DNA of 64,000 nt from an uncultured Oceanospirillaceae bacterium (lineage in GTDB: Bacteria; Pseudomonadota; Gammaproteobacteria; Pseudomonadales; Balneatricaceae), in NCBI GenBank assembly GCA_913057435.1, contig CAJXNY010000020.1, forward strand, positions 21,549 through 85,548, written 5' to 3'. The notes under the pieces are model-generated. The model was not told where the DNA came from. It saw only the letters and a program-made list of their open reading frames with translations, and ran no database searches. Below are positions 46,515 through 55,943 of this stretch, one piece after another (position 1 is the stretch's first letter; each line of letters starts with the position of its first letter). The translations under genes were made by a program, and so were the position numbers.

Positions 46515-46828
46515 CCGACCAGATAGATCTGGCCGTCGCGGTGTTCAAAATCCACAGCGGTCAATTTATCGTTGGCACAGGGGCCAGCGATACAGTGGCC
46601 ATCGTCAATTTTGAATAGCGCACCGTGGGTGGCGCACTGCAGGTAGTGTTTACCGTGATCGAGAAACTGATCTGGCATCCATTCCAGCGGAATGCCGCGG
46701 TGGGGGCAGCGGTTGTTATACAGATACAGCTGGCCCTTTTTCCGCACGGCGATCAGATTATAGCCTTCGCCCTGCAGGCCGCGGGCGCTGTTATCTTCAA
46801 TATCGGTGTCGGCACACAGGTGGATCAT
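46511..46828 (-). CDS. Rieske [2Fe-2S] protein
   Basis: The 105-residue protein has a Rieske cluster site: CPHRG and CATHG, giving CxH-x17-CxxH. It is the small soluble ferredoxin type, like NirD or dioxygenase ferredoxins. The ATG at 46828 gives the natural start MIHLCADTD; a longer open frame extends into the next gene's end. The redox partner is unknown. Confidence 0.85.
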   Translation of the reverse strand: MIHLCADTDIEDNSARGLQGEGYNLIAVRKKGQLYLYNNRCPHRGIPLEWMPDQFLDHGKHYLQCATHGALFKIDDGHCIAGPCANDKLTAVDFEHRDGQIYLVG

Positions 46829-46880
46829 CGGGCTGTTAACTCCGCTGGTTAGTCTTAAACGGCCGAGTATAGTAGCCTGG

Positions 46881-48455
46881 TTATGCCTGCACAGCATCGG
46901 TCAGTTCATCGACCAGTTCCTGGCTCAGCAGGGTGCTGACCAGCTGGTCGACGGCGTCGGTCTGCTGGGTATCCACAGCCAGGCTCCAGCCCAGTTCATC
47001 TTCAGCCAGTAGTTCCATGTTCGCCAGCTGGTCATACATCACTTCGACAGTCGCGTCAGAGGCATCCAGCTGGCTGGCGTGGCGAATCTCCAGCCGTCGC
47101 TCCAGTTCATCGGGCTCGCAGCCGCAACTCAGGATGCGGATCGGCACGCGCAACTGCTGAGCCAGGGTGAGGTAGCCCTGGCGGGCGCGACGGCGAATGA
47201 ACGTTGCATCCACCACCACGCTATAACCGGCCTGCAGCAGGCTGCGGCTGTGCTGTAGCAGCTGGTTGTAAGTGTGGGTATTCATTTCGTGGCCATAGAG
47301 TTCCAGTGCCTGGCCCTGACTAAGCTCGCGGTGTAGCCGCTTACGTTCCACATCAGCGCGCACCCTGATCAGTCCCAGCCGTTCACACAGCTGTTCGCTG
47401 AGCCGGCTTTTACCGCTGCCGGAAACACCGTGCATCAGGAACAGGGTCGGGGTGCGACGCTCAGCATATTGCTGCGCCAGGTTGCTGTAGTGACGGAAAC
47501 TGTCCAGATCGATAGTTGGCCCCAGGGTGGCGACTTTGGCCCGTACCATGGCCCGGTAGGCTTTGTAGAAGCTCAGCAGGCGGACGCCGTCGTAATCACC
47601 GCACAGTTCCAGATACTGGTTAAGGCAGCGCGCCGCCCAGCGGAACTGGCCGTTGGCTTCCAGGTCCATCAGCAGGAAGGCCAGGTCACAGAGGGTATCG
47701 ATCCAGCGAAACTGCAGATTGAACTCAATGCAGTCAAACAGCCGCAGTTCGTTATGGTGCAGGGTGATGTTGGCCAGATGCAGATCACCGTGGCACTCGC
47801 GGACATGGCCGTTGGCTTTACGCGTGTTCAGGTAATCGCTGAGGGAACGAAACTGTTGGGCAATCTGATTGGACAGCAGCTGTAACTGCTGCCAGTCATC
47901 GGCGTTCTCCAGCACATTACCGATATGCAGGAAGTTGTCTGATACCACTTCCCAGATGGTTTCGGGCTCGCCCCAGGGGCTGTCACTGGAAACAATGGGA
48001 ATACGGCTGTGGAACTCGGCAATCTGAATCGCCAGGTGATCGATCCACTGCGGGTCGAAGCGCTGTTGTGCTAACAGCCGATCCAGCCGCAGGCTGTCAT
48101 CAAACTGCGCCATCTGCACGGCATACTCAATGACTTCCCCCGCACCGTTAATCTCGGGCTGCTCTGCGCTGCCGGTGATGGCGACGACCTGCTGATAGAG
48201 ATCCGGTGCCAGCCGACGGTTAAGGCGCAGCTCCTCTTCGCAAAAATGCTGACGGCGGCTCAGGGTCGTGAAGTCGAGAAAGCCAAAGTCGACCGGCTTT
48301 TTCAGCTTGTAGGCGTGTGGACCGGTCAGGATCAGCCAGGAAATATGGGTTTCCACGACCCGGATCCCGGTCACAGGATGTGGATAGAGAGCCGGGTTTT
48401 GCAGAGATTCAATCAGCGTCATAACACCGTTACGCAATGCCTGTGGGGGCTTCAT
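46881..48455 (-). CDS. Aminoglycoside-phosphotransferase-like and AAA ATPase fusion
   Basis: From the ATG at 48455 the protein has 524 residues. The N-terminal half is a COG2187-type kinase-like fold (ETHISWLILTGPHAYKLKKPVDFGFLDF; HGDLHLANITL with the catalytic Asp). The C-terminal half is a P-loop NTPase with GVSGSGKSRLSEQL. The substrate of either half is unknown; members are described as uncharacterised phosphotransferase/ATPases. The start is uncertain: frames open upstream to 48677 would overlap mrcB's start region, and family members begin near residue 10 of this choice. Confidence 0.75.
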   Translation of the reverse strand: MKPPQALRNGVMTLIESLQNPALYPHPVTGIRVVETHISWLILTGPHAYKLKKPVDFGFLDFTTLSRRQHFCEEELRLNRRLAPDLYQQVVAITGSAEQPEINGAGEVIEYAVQMAQFDDSLRLDRLLAQQRFDPQWIDHLAIQIAEFHSRIPIVSSDSPWGEPETIWEVVSDNFLHIGNVLENADDWQQLQLLSNQIAQQFRSLSDYLNTRKANGHVRECHGDLHLANITLHHNELRLFDCIEFNLQFRWIDTLCDLAFLLMDLEANGQFRWAARCLNQYLELCGDYDGVRLLSFYKAYRAMVRAKVATLGPTIDLDSFRHYSNLAQQYAERRTPTLFLMHGVSGSGKSRLSEQLCERLGLIRVRADVERKRLHRELSQGQALELYGHEMNTHTYNQLLQHSRSLLQAGYSVVVDATFIRRRARQGYLTLAQQLRVPIRILSCGCEPDELERRLEIRHASQLDASDATVEVMYDQLANMELLAEDELGWSLAVDTQQTDAVDQLVSTLLSQELVDELTDAVQA

Positions 48456-48670
48456 TATATGGGGATGGTGGCCAAAAGCCGAACCGGATATCGACGGTCG
48501 CCTGTGCAACTGGCTGATTGCCATGAAATGAGCCTCGCGACGCATGGCTGAATAGAGACTTAATAGCCAGTGAACACTGTCCGATATCAGGCTGCTTATC
48601 GCTGTAAATAGAGCAAACTTTGCCCCAATATACGGTGGGCCTGGCCGCTGCATCTCTTTATAATTGCGCG

Positions 48671-51028
48671 ATGGCAAAACAACAGAAGTCCCCGTCCCGT
48701 GCCGCTAAAGGCAAGAAGAAAGCCCCTGCGGCTGCACAACCCTCCCGACTGCGTCGGTTTTTTGTTCCGTTATTGATTTTCAGTCTCAAGCTGTCGCTGG
48801 TGGCGGCGGTACTGGGCAGTTTCGGCCTGATCTGGCTGGACTCTCAGGTACGTGAGAAATTTGAAGGTAAACGCTGGGCGGTACCGGCCAAGGTATACGC
48901 TCGCCCGCTGGAACTGTATCCGGGACAGGCGCTGCCCCGTGATGCGCTGAAACGAGAACTTAAGGGACTGGGCTATCGTTTTGTCAGCCGGGCGGGTAAG
49001 CCTGGAACAGTTGAGTGGGCTAGCCGCCGGGTGCGGGTGTTGAGCCGAGGCTTCAGCTTCCCGGATGGTTCGGAGCCTGCCCGCGATATGATGCTGGAGT
49101 TCTCTGGCAGCACGCTGCGCTCAATCCGTACCCGCAGCGGCGAGCAGTTGCCACTGGTGCGGCTGGAGCCGATTCTGATTGGCGGCATTTATCCTAAGGA
49201 TAATGAAGACCGCGATCTGATCCGGCTGGACCAGGCCCCTGAGTATCTGGCCCAGGCGCTGGTCCAGGTGGAAGACCGCGATTTCTACGATCACTATGGT
49301 GTCTCGCTGAAAGGTATCTCCCGGGCGATGTGGGTCAATATGAAGGCGGGCCGCTTTGTTCAGGGCGGCTCAACCCTGACGCAGCAGCTGATCAAAAACT
49401 TCTACCTGACCTCGGAACGCTCGCTGACCCGCAAGCTGCTGGAACTGCCGATGGCCATGCTGCTGGATCTGCATTACAGCAAGGATGAGATCCTGGAGGC
49501 CTATCTGAACGAGGTGTACCTGGGGCAGTCTGGCAGTCGGGCGATCCATGGCTTCGGACTGGCGTCGCAGTATTACTTCGGCCAGCCGTTGCCTGAGCTG
49601 CAGTTGCATCAGGTGGCGTTACTGGCCGGTCTGGTCAAAGGGCCGTCCTATTATGATCCCCGGCGTAATCCAGAGCGGTCGAAAACCCGTCGAAATCTGG
49701 TGATCCGTATTCTGGCGGATCAGGGAGTGATCAGTCACGATCAGATGATCAAAGCGCAAGGCCAGCCATTGGGTGTGCTGAAACAGAAAAGTCTGCACAA
49801 GGGGGCTTATCCGGCGTATCTGGACTTTGTGAAGCGCCAGCTGCGGGACGAATACCCGCAGGAAGCGCTCAGTTCCGAAGGATTGCGGGTGTTCACCAGT
49901 CTGGATCCGATTGTGCAGCATAACGCTGAGCTGGCGACGACCAGTACGGTGGCCAGTCTGGAAAAACGCTACCCTGAACAGCGTAAGAAATTACAGGCCA
50001 GCATGGTGGTAACCGATCCGCAAACGGGTGAAGTGCTGGCGCTGATTGGTGGGCGCAACAGCCGTTATCAGGGCTTTAACCGGGCGCTGGATATGCGCCG
50101 CCCGATCGGTTCGCTGGTAAAGCCACCACTTTATCTGGCGGCGATGGAGCAGGGTTACACTCTGGCCTCCCTGCTGGAAGATGAGCCGGTGGTGCTTAAA
50201 CAGTGGGACGGCAGTGTCTGGAAACCGCAGAATTTTGATCGCATCAGCCATGGTCTGGTTCCCCTGCACCGTTCGCTGGCGTTGTCTTATAACCAGTCCA
50301 CGGCCCGGCTGGGGCTGGATATCGGCGTCGATAAGGTAATTGATATGCTGGAGCGGCTGGGGGTTAAAGAGACGCTGCCGCAGTATCCGTCACTGTTTCT
50401 GGGGGCGGCAAACCTGGCCCCGGTGGATATGGCACAGGTGTATCAGACCATTGCGGCCAACGGCTTCCGTACCCCGTTACGGGCAATTCGGATGGTGACT
50501 GATGCCAATAACCGTGAACTGTCCCGTTATTCATTCAAGGTTGAGCAGCAGGTGGCCTCTGAACGGATCCATCTGATTCAGTATGCGATGCAGGAAGTGG
50601 CTCGCGAAGGTACCGCCCGCTCGATCTACCGGCAGTTGCCAGGCAGCCTTAATGCGGCGGGTAAAACCGGCACCTCTAATGGTCAGCGTGACAGCTGGTT
50701 TGCTGGCTTTACCGGTAACCGGCTGGCGGTGGTCTGGCTGGGCCGGGATGATAATGGCAAGCTGCCGATAACCGGCAGTAGCGGGGCGCTGAAGGCCTGG
50801 ATTGCGCTAATGAAACGGGAAAAGCCACAACCGTTCTACGCCACGCGACCAGAAAATGTACAATATGTCTGGATAGACTCCATGTCTGGTCTGCGTTCGG
50901 CAGAGGGTTGTGAAGGTGCGCGTCAGTTGCCCTTCGTACGTGGCACCGTCCCTGAAAGGGCGGTGGCCTGTGCCCGATTGCCTCGGCTGGATACCCCTGC
51001 CTCCTGGTTTAAGAGCTGGTTTCAGTAA
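48671..51028 (+). CDS. mrcB: Penicillin-binding protein 1B
   Basis: The 785-residue class A PBP has a basic cytoplasmic tail, one membrane helix (about 35-58), a UB2H domain, a glycosyltransferase with EDRDFYDHYGVS and GGSTLTQQLIKN, and a transpeptidase with SXXK in RPIGSLVKP, SYNQSTAR and KTGTSNG. It polymerises and crosslinks peptidoglycan and needs the lipoprotein LpoB in E. coli. The ATG at 48671 (MAKQQKSPSRAAKGKK) was preferred as it gives the typical start. A lipoprotein gene follows five bases later. Confidence 0.93.
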   Translation: MAKQQKSPSRAAKGKKKAPAAAQPSRLRRFFVPLLIFSLKLSLVAAVLGSFGLIWLDSQVREKFEGKRWAVPAKVYARPLELYPGQALPRDALKRELKGLGYRFVSRAGKPGTVEWASRRVRVLSRGFSFPDGSEPARDMMLEFSGSTLRSIRTRSGEQLPLVRLEPILIGGIYPKDNEDRDLIRLDQAPEYLAQALVQVEDRDFYDHYGVSLKGISRAMWVNMKAGRFVQGGSTLTQQLIKNFYLTSERSLTRKLLELPMAMLLDLHYSKDEILEAYLNEVYLGQSGSRAIHGFGLASQYYFGQPLPELQLHQVALLAGLVKGPSYYDPRRNPERSKTRRNLVIRILADQGVISHDQMIKAQGQPLGVLKQKSLHKGAYPAYLDFVKRQLRDEYPQEALSSEGLRVFTSLDPIVQHNAELATTSTVASLEKRYPEQRKKLQASMVVTDPQTGEVLALIGGRNSRYQGFNRALDMRRPIGSLVKPPLYLAAMEQGYTLASLLEDEPVVLKQWDGSVWKPQNFDRISHGLVPLHRSLALSYNQSTARLGLDIGVDKVIDMLERLGVKETLPQYPSLFLGAANLAPVDMAQVYQTIAANGFRTPLRAIRMVTDANNRELSRYSFKVEQQVASERIHLIQYAMQEVAREGTARSIYRQLPGSLNAAGKTGTSNGQRDSWFAGFTGNRLAVVWLGRDDNGKLPITGSSGALKAWIALMKREKPQPFYATRPENVQYVWIDSMSGLRSAEGCEGARQLPFVRGTVPERAVACARLPRLDTPASWFKSWFQ

Positions 51029-51033
51029 ACGTT

Positions 51034-51654
51034 ATGACTTATCGCTTATCTACGGCCCTGGTGGCCGCTGCTGTTTTGTTAACCGGTTGTTCCGGGCAGA
51101 GTTATCGGGCACCGGTTGAAGACCGTAATGGTCATCCGCCGGTAGCTGAATCCGCCCGGCCCGCCCCTGGGGTTGTGGTACGCCCGGTTGCGCCGGTACC
51201 GATTCAGGGCAGTACGCTGCCGTCCCGGCCCGCGCAATCTTCCACGGCTCCGGCACCTTACACGCCGCAGCCCGATTACCGACCTGTGCCTGACTATGCG
51301 CCGGATAGCCGTCAGCCATCGGCGCATTCGTCGCGTAATCCAGCCGTGGTGGCCTTGCTGAGTAATGCCAGCAAGCAAACCCGCGCCGGTTCGCTGGGTT
51401 CGGCTCAGGCCAGCCTGGAGCGGGCGCAGCGTATCGCCCCACGTGACCCTGAAGTGTATTACCAGCTGGCGGACTTGCAGCGACGTAAAGGCGATTATCG
51501 CCAGGCAGAGCAGATGGCGCTGCGTGGGCTGGAAGTCGCCATGGGGCAGCCGCGTATGCAGCGCTCGTTGTGGGGGCTGATCAGCCAGGTGCGTAAAGCC
51601 CGTGGTGATACCCGTGGTGCCCGGCAGGCGCTGGACAAGGCGCGTCAGTACTGA
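51034..51654 (+). CDS. TPR lipoprotein downstream of mrcB
   Basis: This 206-residue lipoprotein has a lipobox LLTGC (acylated Cys near residue 19), then a Pro-rich linker of about 90 residues, then tetratricopeptide repeats at the C-terminus (about 110-206). The layout is like Pseudomonas LpoP, the TPR lipoprotein that activates PBP1B there and is encoded beside its gene; E. coli LpoB does not have TPRs. Co-transcription with mrcB and the Pro-rich spacer support that role. It remains an inference. Confidence 0.7.
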   Translation: MTYRLSTALVAAAVLLTGCSGQSYRAPVEDRNGHPPVAESARPAPGVVVRPVAPVPIQGSTLPSRPAQSSTAPAPYTPQPDYRPVPDYAPDSRQPSAHSSRNPAVVALLSNASKQTRAGSLGSAQASLERAQRIAPRDPEVYYQLADLQRRKGDYRQAEQMALRGLEVAMGQPRMQRSLWGLISQVRKARGDTRGARQALDKARQY

Positions 51655-51664
51655 GTTCTGGGTT

Positions 51665-51706
51665 AAATAAAAAGCAGCCCCGCTGCTGTGGTGGCAACGG
51701 GGCTGA
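51665..51706 (-). terminator. Rho-independent terminator, thioesterase side
   Basis: Stem cagccccg/cggggctg (51675-51682 and 51698-51705) is followed on the minus strand by ctttttattt. It serves the thioesterase gene and, in reverse, may stop transcripts from mrcB. Confidence 0.75.
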
Positions 51707-51810
51707 ACAGGAACCGGGCTGGCGACCCTGCTTCGCCGCCCCCGAGAGGCTGTGGGAGTTTGCTCAGCTGCGACCTGAGCGGGCGAGTGCGGACTCCTGC
51801 GAAAATGGAC

Positions 51811-52269
51811 TCAGCCAGGGCGCTGAATAATGTCAGGGGTCTGTGGCTCCTGACTGAGGATAAAATCTCTGATCACGGCTGGAATGGCTGTTTTACAGTT
51901 CTGGTTGTAATCCACGTATACAATGACCGCTTCCCCTTCTGCTGCAACCGCGCCGTGATCCAGGCTGTACAGCTTGTGCTGCATGGTGAAGCGGTCTTCT
52001 TCCATATAGGTGACCCGGGTGGCAGAAATCACATTGCCCGGCCAGGTTAGAGGGATCCGATAACGAATACTGCTGTCGCGCAGAATCGGTCCCAGTCCAT
52101 CACGATCCATCAGTTTTAGTGCCTGACAGCGCTCCATGTAGGCCATGCGGGCGCTTTCAAACCAGCGCAGATAGACCAGGTTATTCACATGCGCAAAGGC
52201 ATCCATCTCACCCCAGGCAATGGGGATCTCCAGCTGAACTGGAAAATCTTGCAGTACGTCGATGCTCAT
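51811..52269 (-). CDS. YbgC/FadM-like hotdog acyl-CoA thioesterase
   Basis: The 152-residue hotdog-fold protein contains the 4-hydroxybenzoyl-CoA thioesterase motif WGEMDAFAHVNNLVYLRWFESAR, whose Asp is the catalytic residue. It hydrolyses short or medium acyl-CoA. The start at 52269 has an aaggag Shine-Dalgarno. It is divergent from a LysR regulator, with a LysR-like dyad between, so the two may be linked. Confidence 0.85.
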   Translation of the reverse strand: MSIDVLQDFPVQLEIPIAWGEMDAFAHVNNLVYLRWFESARMAYMERCQALKLMDRDGLGPILRDSSIRYRIPLTWPGNVISATRVTYMEEDRFTMQHKLYSLDHGAVAAEGEAVIVYVDYNQNCKTAIPAVIRDFILSQEPQTPDIIQRPG

Positions 52270-52355
52270 TGGCAGGCTCCTTTGCTGTACCGGTTGATAG
52301 CCCCTATTCAGACCCATTCCATAAGATAAGTGAAATTTTTAATTATTATCTTTTG

Positions 52356-52372
52356 TATAAATACGATTTATA
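52356..52372. promoter_or_regulatory. LysR-like dyad between thioesterase and LysR genes
   Basis: TATAAA-TACGA-TTTATA is a perfect dyad with a T-N11-A core. Its location between the divergent thioesterase and LysR genes fits autoregulation by the LysR protein. AT-rich palindromes also arise by chance, so it is weaker than the pair at 27790 and 28833. Confidence 0.4.
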
Positions 52373-52478
52373 GAAAGAATTGGAATGACTGATTTTTCAT
52401 CAGACATTGGCTGTGCCATGCTGGCCTGGTACGTCAGACCGGGTGGGACGGCAGAATTGATAACAGACGGGGTGCCGA

Positions 52479-53360
52479 ATGGAGTTACGACAGATTCGCT
52501 ATTTTCTGGCGGTGCAGGAAACGGGCAGTTTTACCCGCGCGGCAGAGAAAATGTTTGTTACTCAGCCTGCGCTATCGTCGGCAGTAAAAACGCTGGAGGA
52601 GGAGCTGGGTGCGCAATTGCTGGTACGCAGTCATAAACGGGTCAGCCTGACGGCCGCTGGATTGCGGTTCCGGGATCGGGCGTTTGCGATTCTGGCTGAA
52701 TGTAATGCGGCAAAGCGTGATCTGATGGAGCAGCAAAGCCAGCGCCAGATCCGGTTGGGAATTCTCAGTACGCTTAATACTCCACCGATCAATCAGCTGA
52801 TCCACCAGTTTCACACCACCTATCCGGAAGTGATTATTCACCTGCAAAGCGGTACTAAAGATGGCCTGGCCCATCGGCTGGGGCAGGACCAGGTTGATCT
52901 GATTGTGACCGCACTGTCTGGGGATGAAGCCTCGCTGACGACGCTGCCATTGTTTCAGGAACGTTTTATGCTGATGGTCAGCAGCCAGCATCACCTCGCT
53001 ACTCGCAGTAGTGTCCGGCTGGCTGATCTGCACGGGGAGCCGTTTGTACTGCGTAAAAACTGTGAGGTGCTGGATCAGGGCAAGCGGGTGTTTCTGACGG
53101 AGCAGGCGCAGCCACGGATTACTTGCCGGACCGATGAAGACAGCTGGGCGATGTCGATGGTGCGTAATAATCTGGCAGCGGCCATTATGGCCGAAAGTGT
53201 CGATGAAGCCGGGGTGGTGAAAATACCGATTGTGGATTTTGGCCTGATTCGCACGGTGGGTTGTCTGTGGCGTAGCCATTGTGAGCAGGAGGCGGTGCAG
53301 CAGTTCACCACCTTTGCCGCCCAGCACTGCGCCCCGCCAGAGCGGGGCGCGATGGGATGA
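52479..53360 (+). CDS. LysR-type transcriptional regulator
   Basis: The 293-residue protein begins MELRQIRYFLAVQETGSFTRAAEKMFVTQPALSSAVKTLE, a clear LysR helix-turn-helix, and has a full substrate-binding domain. It ends just before a convergent membrane-protein gene (one base apart). The neighbouring thioesterase is the most likely target. Confidence 0.88.
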   Translation: MELRQIRYFLAVQETGSFTRAAEKMFVTQPALSSAVKTLEEELGAQLLVRSHKRVSLTAAGLRFRDRAFAILAECNAAKRDLMEQQSQRQIRLGILSTLNTPPINQLIHQFHTTYPEVIIHLQSGTKDGLAHRLGQDQVDLIVTALSGDEASLTTLPLFQERFMLMVSSQHHLATRSSVRLADLHGEPFVLRKNCEVLDQGKRVFLTEQAQPRITCRTDEDSWAMSMVRNNLAAAIMAESVDEAGVVKIPIVDFGLIRTVGCLWRSHCEQEAVQQFTTFAAQHCAPPERGAMG

Positions 53361-53361
53361 G

Positions 53362-53967
53362 TCAGGTATTGACGCTGTGAAGTTGCTTCAGCTGGTTGCC
53401 CAGCAGCGCCAGCGCGGCGGCCAGGCTCAGGTTGTACAGTGCCAGGTCCGGGCTGGTGAAGCGCGAAAATGGACTGAACACTAACAGAGCAGTGCCTGCG
53501 ATCAGGGCTGAGCTGCCCAGCAACAGGCGGGTCAGGCCCTGACTCAGGGTTAATGTGGCCAGCAACCAGCTAAGGCTGATGGCAATCATTAATCCTTCGC
53601 TGTAGTCCTCGCCAATGCCGGAACGACGACACAGCTCGAACATTGCAAACAATGCCAGCAGCCAGCGTCCCCAGGCCGCACGACTCCACTCCCAGCCCCG
53701 CGCCAGCGCCAGCAGCGCTGAACTGATTAGCGGCAGGCCTGCATAAATCGCCAGGTTGGAGAGCATCCGGTTCAGGGTCAGGCTATCCTGGTCGCTGCCG
53801 GTCAGCGTGATGCTGGCCAGCGCTGCCAGGGCGATAAAGGTGCAGGCCAGACTGATTACTTTCAGGTGGGTCTGCGGGCCTTCTTTGTGGTTGTCTGCAC
53901 TACGGTAGCTGCTGCTGGCGGCCATCCCGGCCCCCAGCATCAGCAGTAGCTGACTGAGTGTTTCCAC
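53362..53967 (-). CDS. Unassigned inner membrane protein
   Basis: I do not recognise this 201-residue protein. It has about six hydrophobic segments (near 1-20, 38-55, 70-88, 100-112, 125-150, 155-195) with short loops. It follows hemL on the same strand with 14 bases between, so it is probably co-transcribed. No catalytic or transport motif is visible. Confidence 0.55.
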   Translation of the reverse strand: METLSQLLLMLGAGMAASSSYRSADNHKEGPQTHLKVISLACTFIALAALASITLTGSDQDSLTLNRMLSNLAIYAGLPLISSALLALARGWEWSRAAWGRWLLALFAMFELCRRSGIGEDYSEGLMIAISLSWLLATLTLSQGLTRLLLGSSALIAGTALLVFSPFSRFTSPDLALYNLSLAAALALLGNQLKQLHSVNT

Positions 53968-53981
53968 TGTCAGTCAGCCGT

Positions 53982-55265
53982 TCAGGCCAGGCTGGCGAAG
54001 ACAGTGTCAGCGGCCGCGATGGTCGCTTCGATGTCCGCCTGGCTGTGGGCTGCTGAGATGAAACCGGCTTCGAATGCAGACGGTGCCAGGTAGATGCCCT
54101 GTTCCAGCATGCCGTGGAAGAAGCGGCCGAATTTTTCGGCATCACACTGCATGGACTCGGCGAAGCTGGTCACCTGTTCCTGCTCGGTAAAGAACAGGCC
54201 GAACATGCCGCCAACCCGGCTGGTGGTGAACGGAACACCATGGCTGGCAGCGACGGCTTCCAGGCCCTGGGTCAGCAACTCAACTTTGGCTGCCAGCTGG
54301 TCGTGGAAGCCAGGTTCGGTGATGGCGTTGAGCATTGCCAGACCGGCCGCCATAGCCAGCGGGTTACCGGACAGGGTGCCTGCCTGGTATACCGGACCCA
54401 GCGGCGCGATATGTTCCATGATCTCTTTTTTGCCGCCAAATGCGCCAACCGGCAGGCCGCCACCGATGATTTTACCCATGGTGGTCATATCAGGCTTAAC
54501 GTTGTAAACCGCTTGCGCGCCACCCAGGGCAACACGGAAGCCGGTCATCACTTCGTCAAAAATCAGTATCGTGCCATATTCATCACAGACGTCGCGCAGG
54601 CCTTCCAGGAAGCCAGGTACCGGCGGGATGCAGTTCATGTTACCGGCAACCGGCTCAACGATAATACAGGCGACTTCAGTGCCCACTTCTTTGAACGCCG
54701 TGCGTACGGAGTCGATATCGTTGAAGTCCAGGGTGATGGTGTGCTCGGCCAGAGCTGCCGGTACGCCCGGTGAGTTTGGCTCGCCCAGGGTCAGTGCGCC
54801 GGAGCCTGCTTTTACCAGCAGGGAGTCGGAGTGACCGTGGTAACAGCCTTCAAATTTGACGATCTTGTCACGGCCGGTGTAACCACGGGCCAGACGGATG
54901 GCGCTCATGGTGGCTTCAGTGCCGGAGTTGACCATGCGCACCATATCCAGGCTGGGCATGATTTCGCAGACTTTGTCCGCCATGTCGATTTCGATCGCTG
55001 TCGGTGCGCCGAAGCCCAGGCCGTTGTTCAGTGAATCGCGCACGGCACCCAGTACACGCTCGTCGGCGTGACCCAGGATCATCGGGCCCCAAGAGCCGAC
55101 GTAGTCGATGTATTTATTGTCGTCTTCGTCCAGCAGGTATGCGCCCTTACCGGCTTTGAAGAAAACAGGGGTACCGCCAACACCTTTAAATGCGCGGACC
55201 GGGGAGTTAACGCCCCCTGGGATGTGAGTCTGGGCCTGTTCGAACAACGCTTCGGAACGTGACAT
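53982..55265 (-). CDS. hemL: Glutamate-1-semialdehyde 2,1-aminomutase
   Basis: This 427-residue PLP enzyme makes 5-aminolevulinate from glutamate-1-semialdehyde in tetrapyrrole synthesis. Seen: [48 protein letters not shown] and the PLP-Lys region [17 protein letters not shown]. Full length. It lies 51 bases downstream of thiE; the order clc-thiE-hemL is also seen in relatives. Confidence 0.96.
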   Translation of the reverse strand: MSRSEALFEQAQTHIPGGVNSPVRAFKGVGGTPVFFKAGKGAYLLDEDDNKYIDYVGSWGPMILGHADERVLGAVRDSLNNGLGFGAPTAIEIDMADKVCEIMPSLDMVRMVNSGTEATMSAIRLARGYTGRDKIVKFEGCYHGHSDSLLVKAGSGALTLGEPNSPGVPAALAEHTITLDFNDIDSVRTAFKEVGTEVACIIVEPVAGNMNCIPPVPGFLEGLRDVCDEYGTILIFDEVMTGFRVALGGAQAVYNVKPDMTTMGKIIGGGLPVGAFGGKKEIMEHIAPLGPVYQAGTLSGNPLAMAAGLAMLNAITEPGFHDQLAAKVELLTQGLEAVAASHGVPFTTSRVGGMFGLFFTEQEQVTSFAESMQCDAEKFGRFFHGMLEQGIYLAPSAFEAGFISAAHSQADIEATIAAADTVFASLA

Positions 55266-55316
55266 ATCGGGTCTCTCTTTAATCTGCTGGTCGGCTGAGC
55301 ACTGCCGTGGCGGTGT

Positions 55317-55943
55317 TCAGAACTGATTTTTAAACTGTTGTGCACGGGCGGTGATAGCGTCGGCGGCAAACAATGCATGTACCACCGCGGTCATATCGGC
55401 ACCGGCCTCAATAAGCTGGCCCGCATTATCTACGCTAATGCCGCCAATCGCTACTATGGGCAGGGCAAAGCGTGATCGGGCCTGGGCCAGAATCGCCATG
55501 GGGGCGGGTCTGGCACTGGGCTTGGTTTGTGAGGGAAAGAAGGCACCGAAGGCGAGGTAGTCAGCGCCGTCGTGTTGTGCCTGAGCGGCCAACTCAAGGC
55601 TGTCATGGCAGGTGATGCCGATAATGGCATCCGCCCCCAGCTGTGCGCGGGCGGCGGCATGGCTACCGTCGCTCTGGCCCAGATGTACGCCAGCGGCACC
55701 GCAGGCCAGCGCCAGCGCGATATCATCGTTGATCAGTAAGGGCACCTGATACTGCTGGCAAAGCAGGTTCAGCGCACGGGCCTGACGCAAACGACGCTCG
55801 GCATCTGTGGATTTGTCGCGATACTGGACAATGGCTGCACCTCCCTGAAGCGCCTGTTTAACACAGCTGAGCAGGGTTTCATCGTCGGCCATCAGGGTGC
55901 TGTCGGTGATGGCATAGAGGCCACGCAGGTTGAATCGGGACAT
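55317..55943 (-). CDS. thiE: Thiamine-phosphate synthase
   Basis: This 208-residue TIM barrel joins HMP-pyrophosphate and thiazole phosphate. Seen: LRGLYAITDS, QYRDKSTDAERR, LINDDIALALACGAAGVHLGQSD and AIGGISVDN. Its start overlaps the clc stop by one base (TAATG), showing coupling. No TPP riboswitch was seen upstream, which fits its being inside an operon. Confidence 0.95.
   Translation of the reverse strand: MSRFNLRGLYAITDSTLMADDETLLSCVKQALQGGAAIVQYRDKSTDAERRLRQARALNLLCQQYQVPLLINDDIALALACGAAGVHLGQSDGSHAAARAQLGADAIIGITCHDSLELAAQAQHDGADYLAFGAFFPSQTKPSARPAPMAILAQARSRFALPIVAIGGISVDNAGQLIEAGADMTAVVHALFAADAITARAQQFKNQF

Noticed and set aside
52385..52636. An 83-codon frame overlapping the start of the LysR gene at 52479
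   Set aside because: Gly-rich shadow composition; the LysR helix-turn-helix frame is clearly the coding one.
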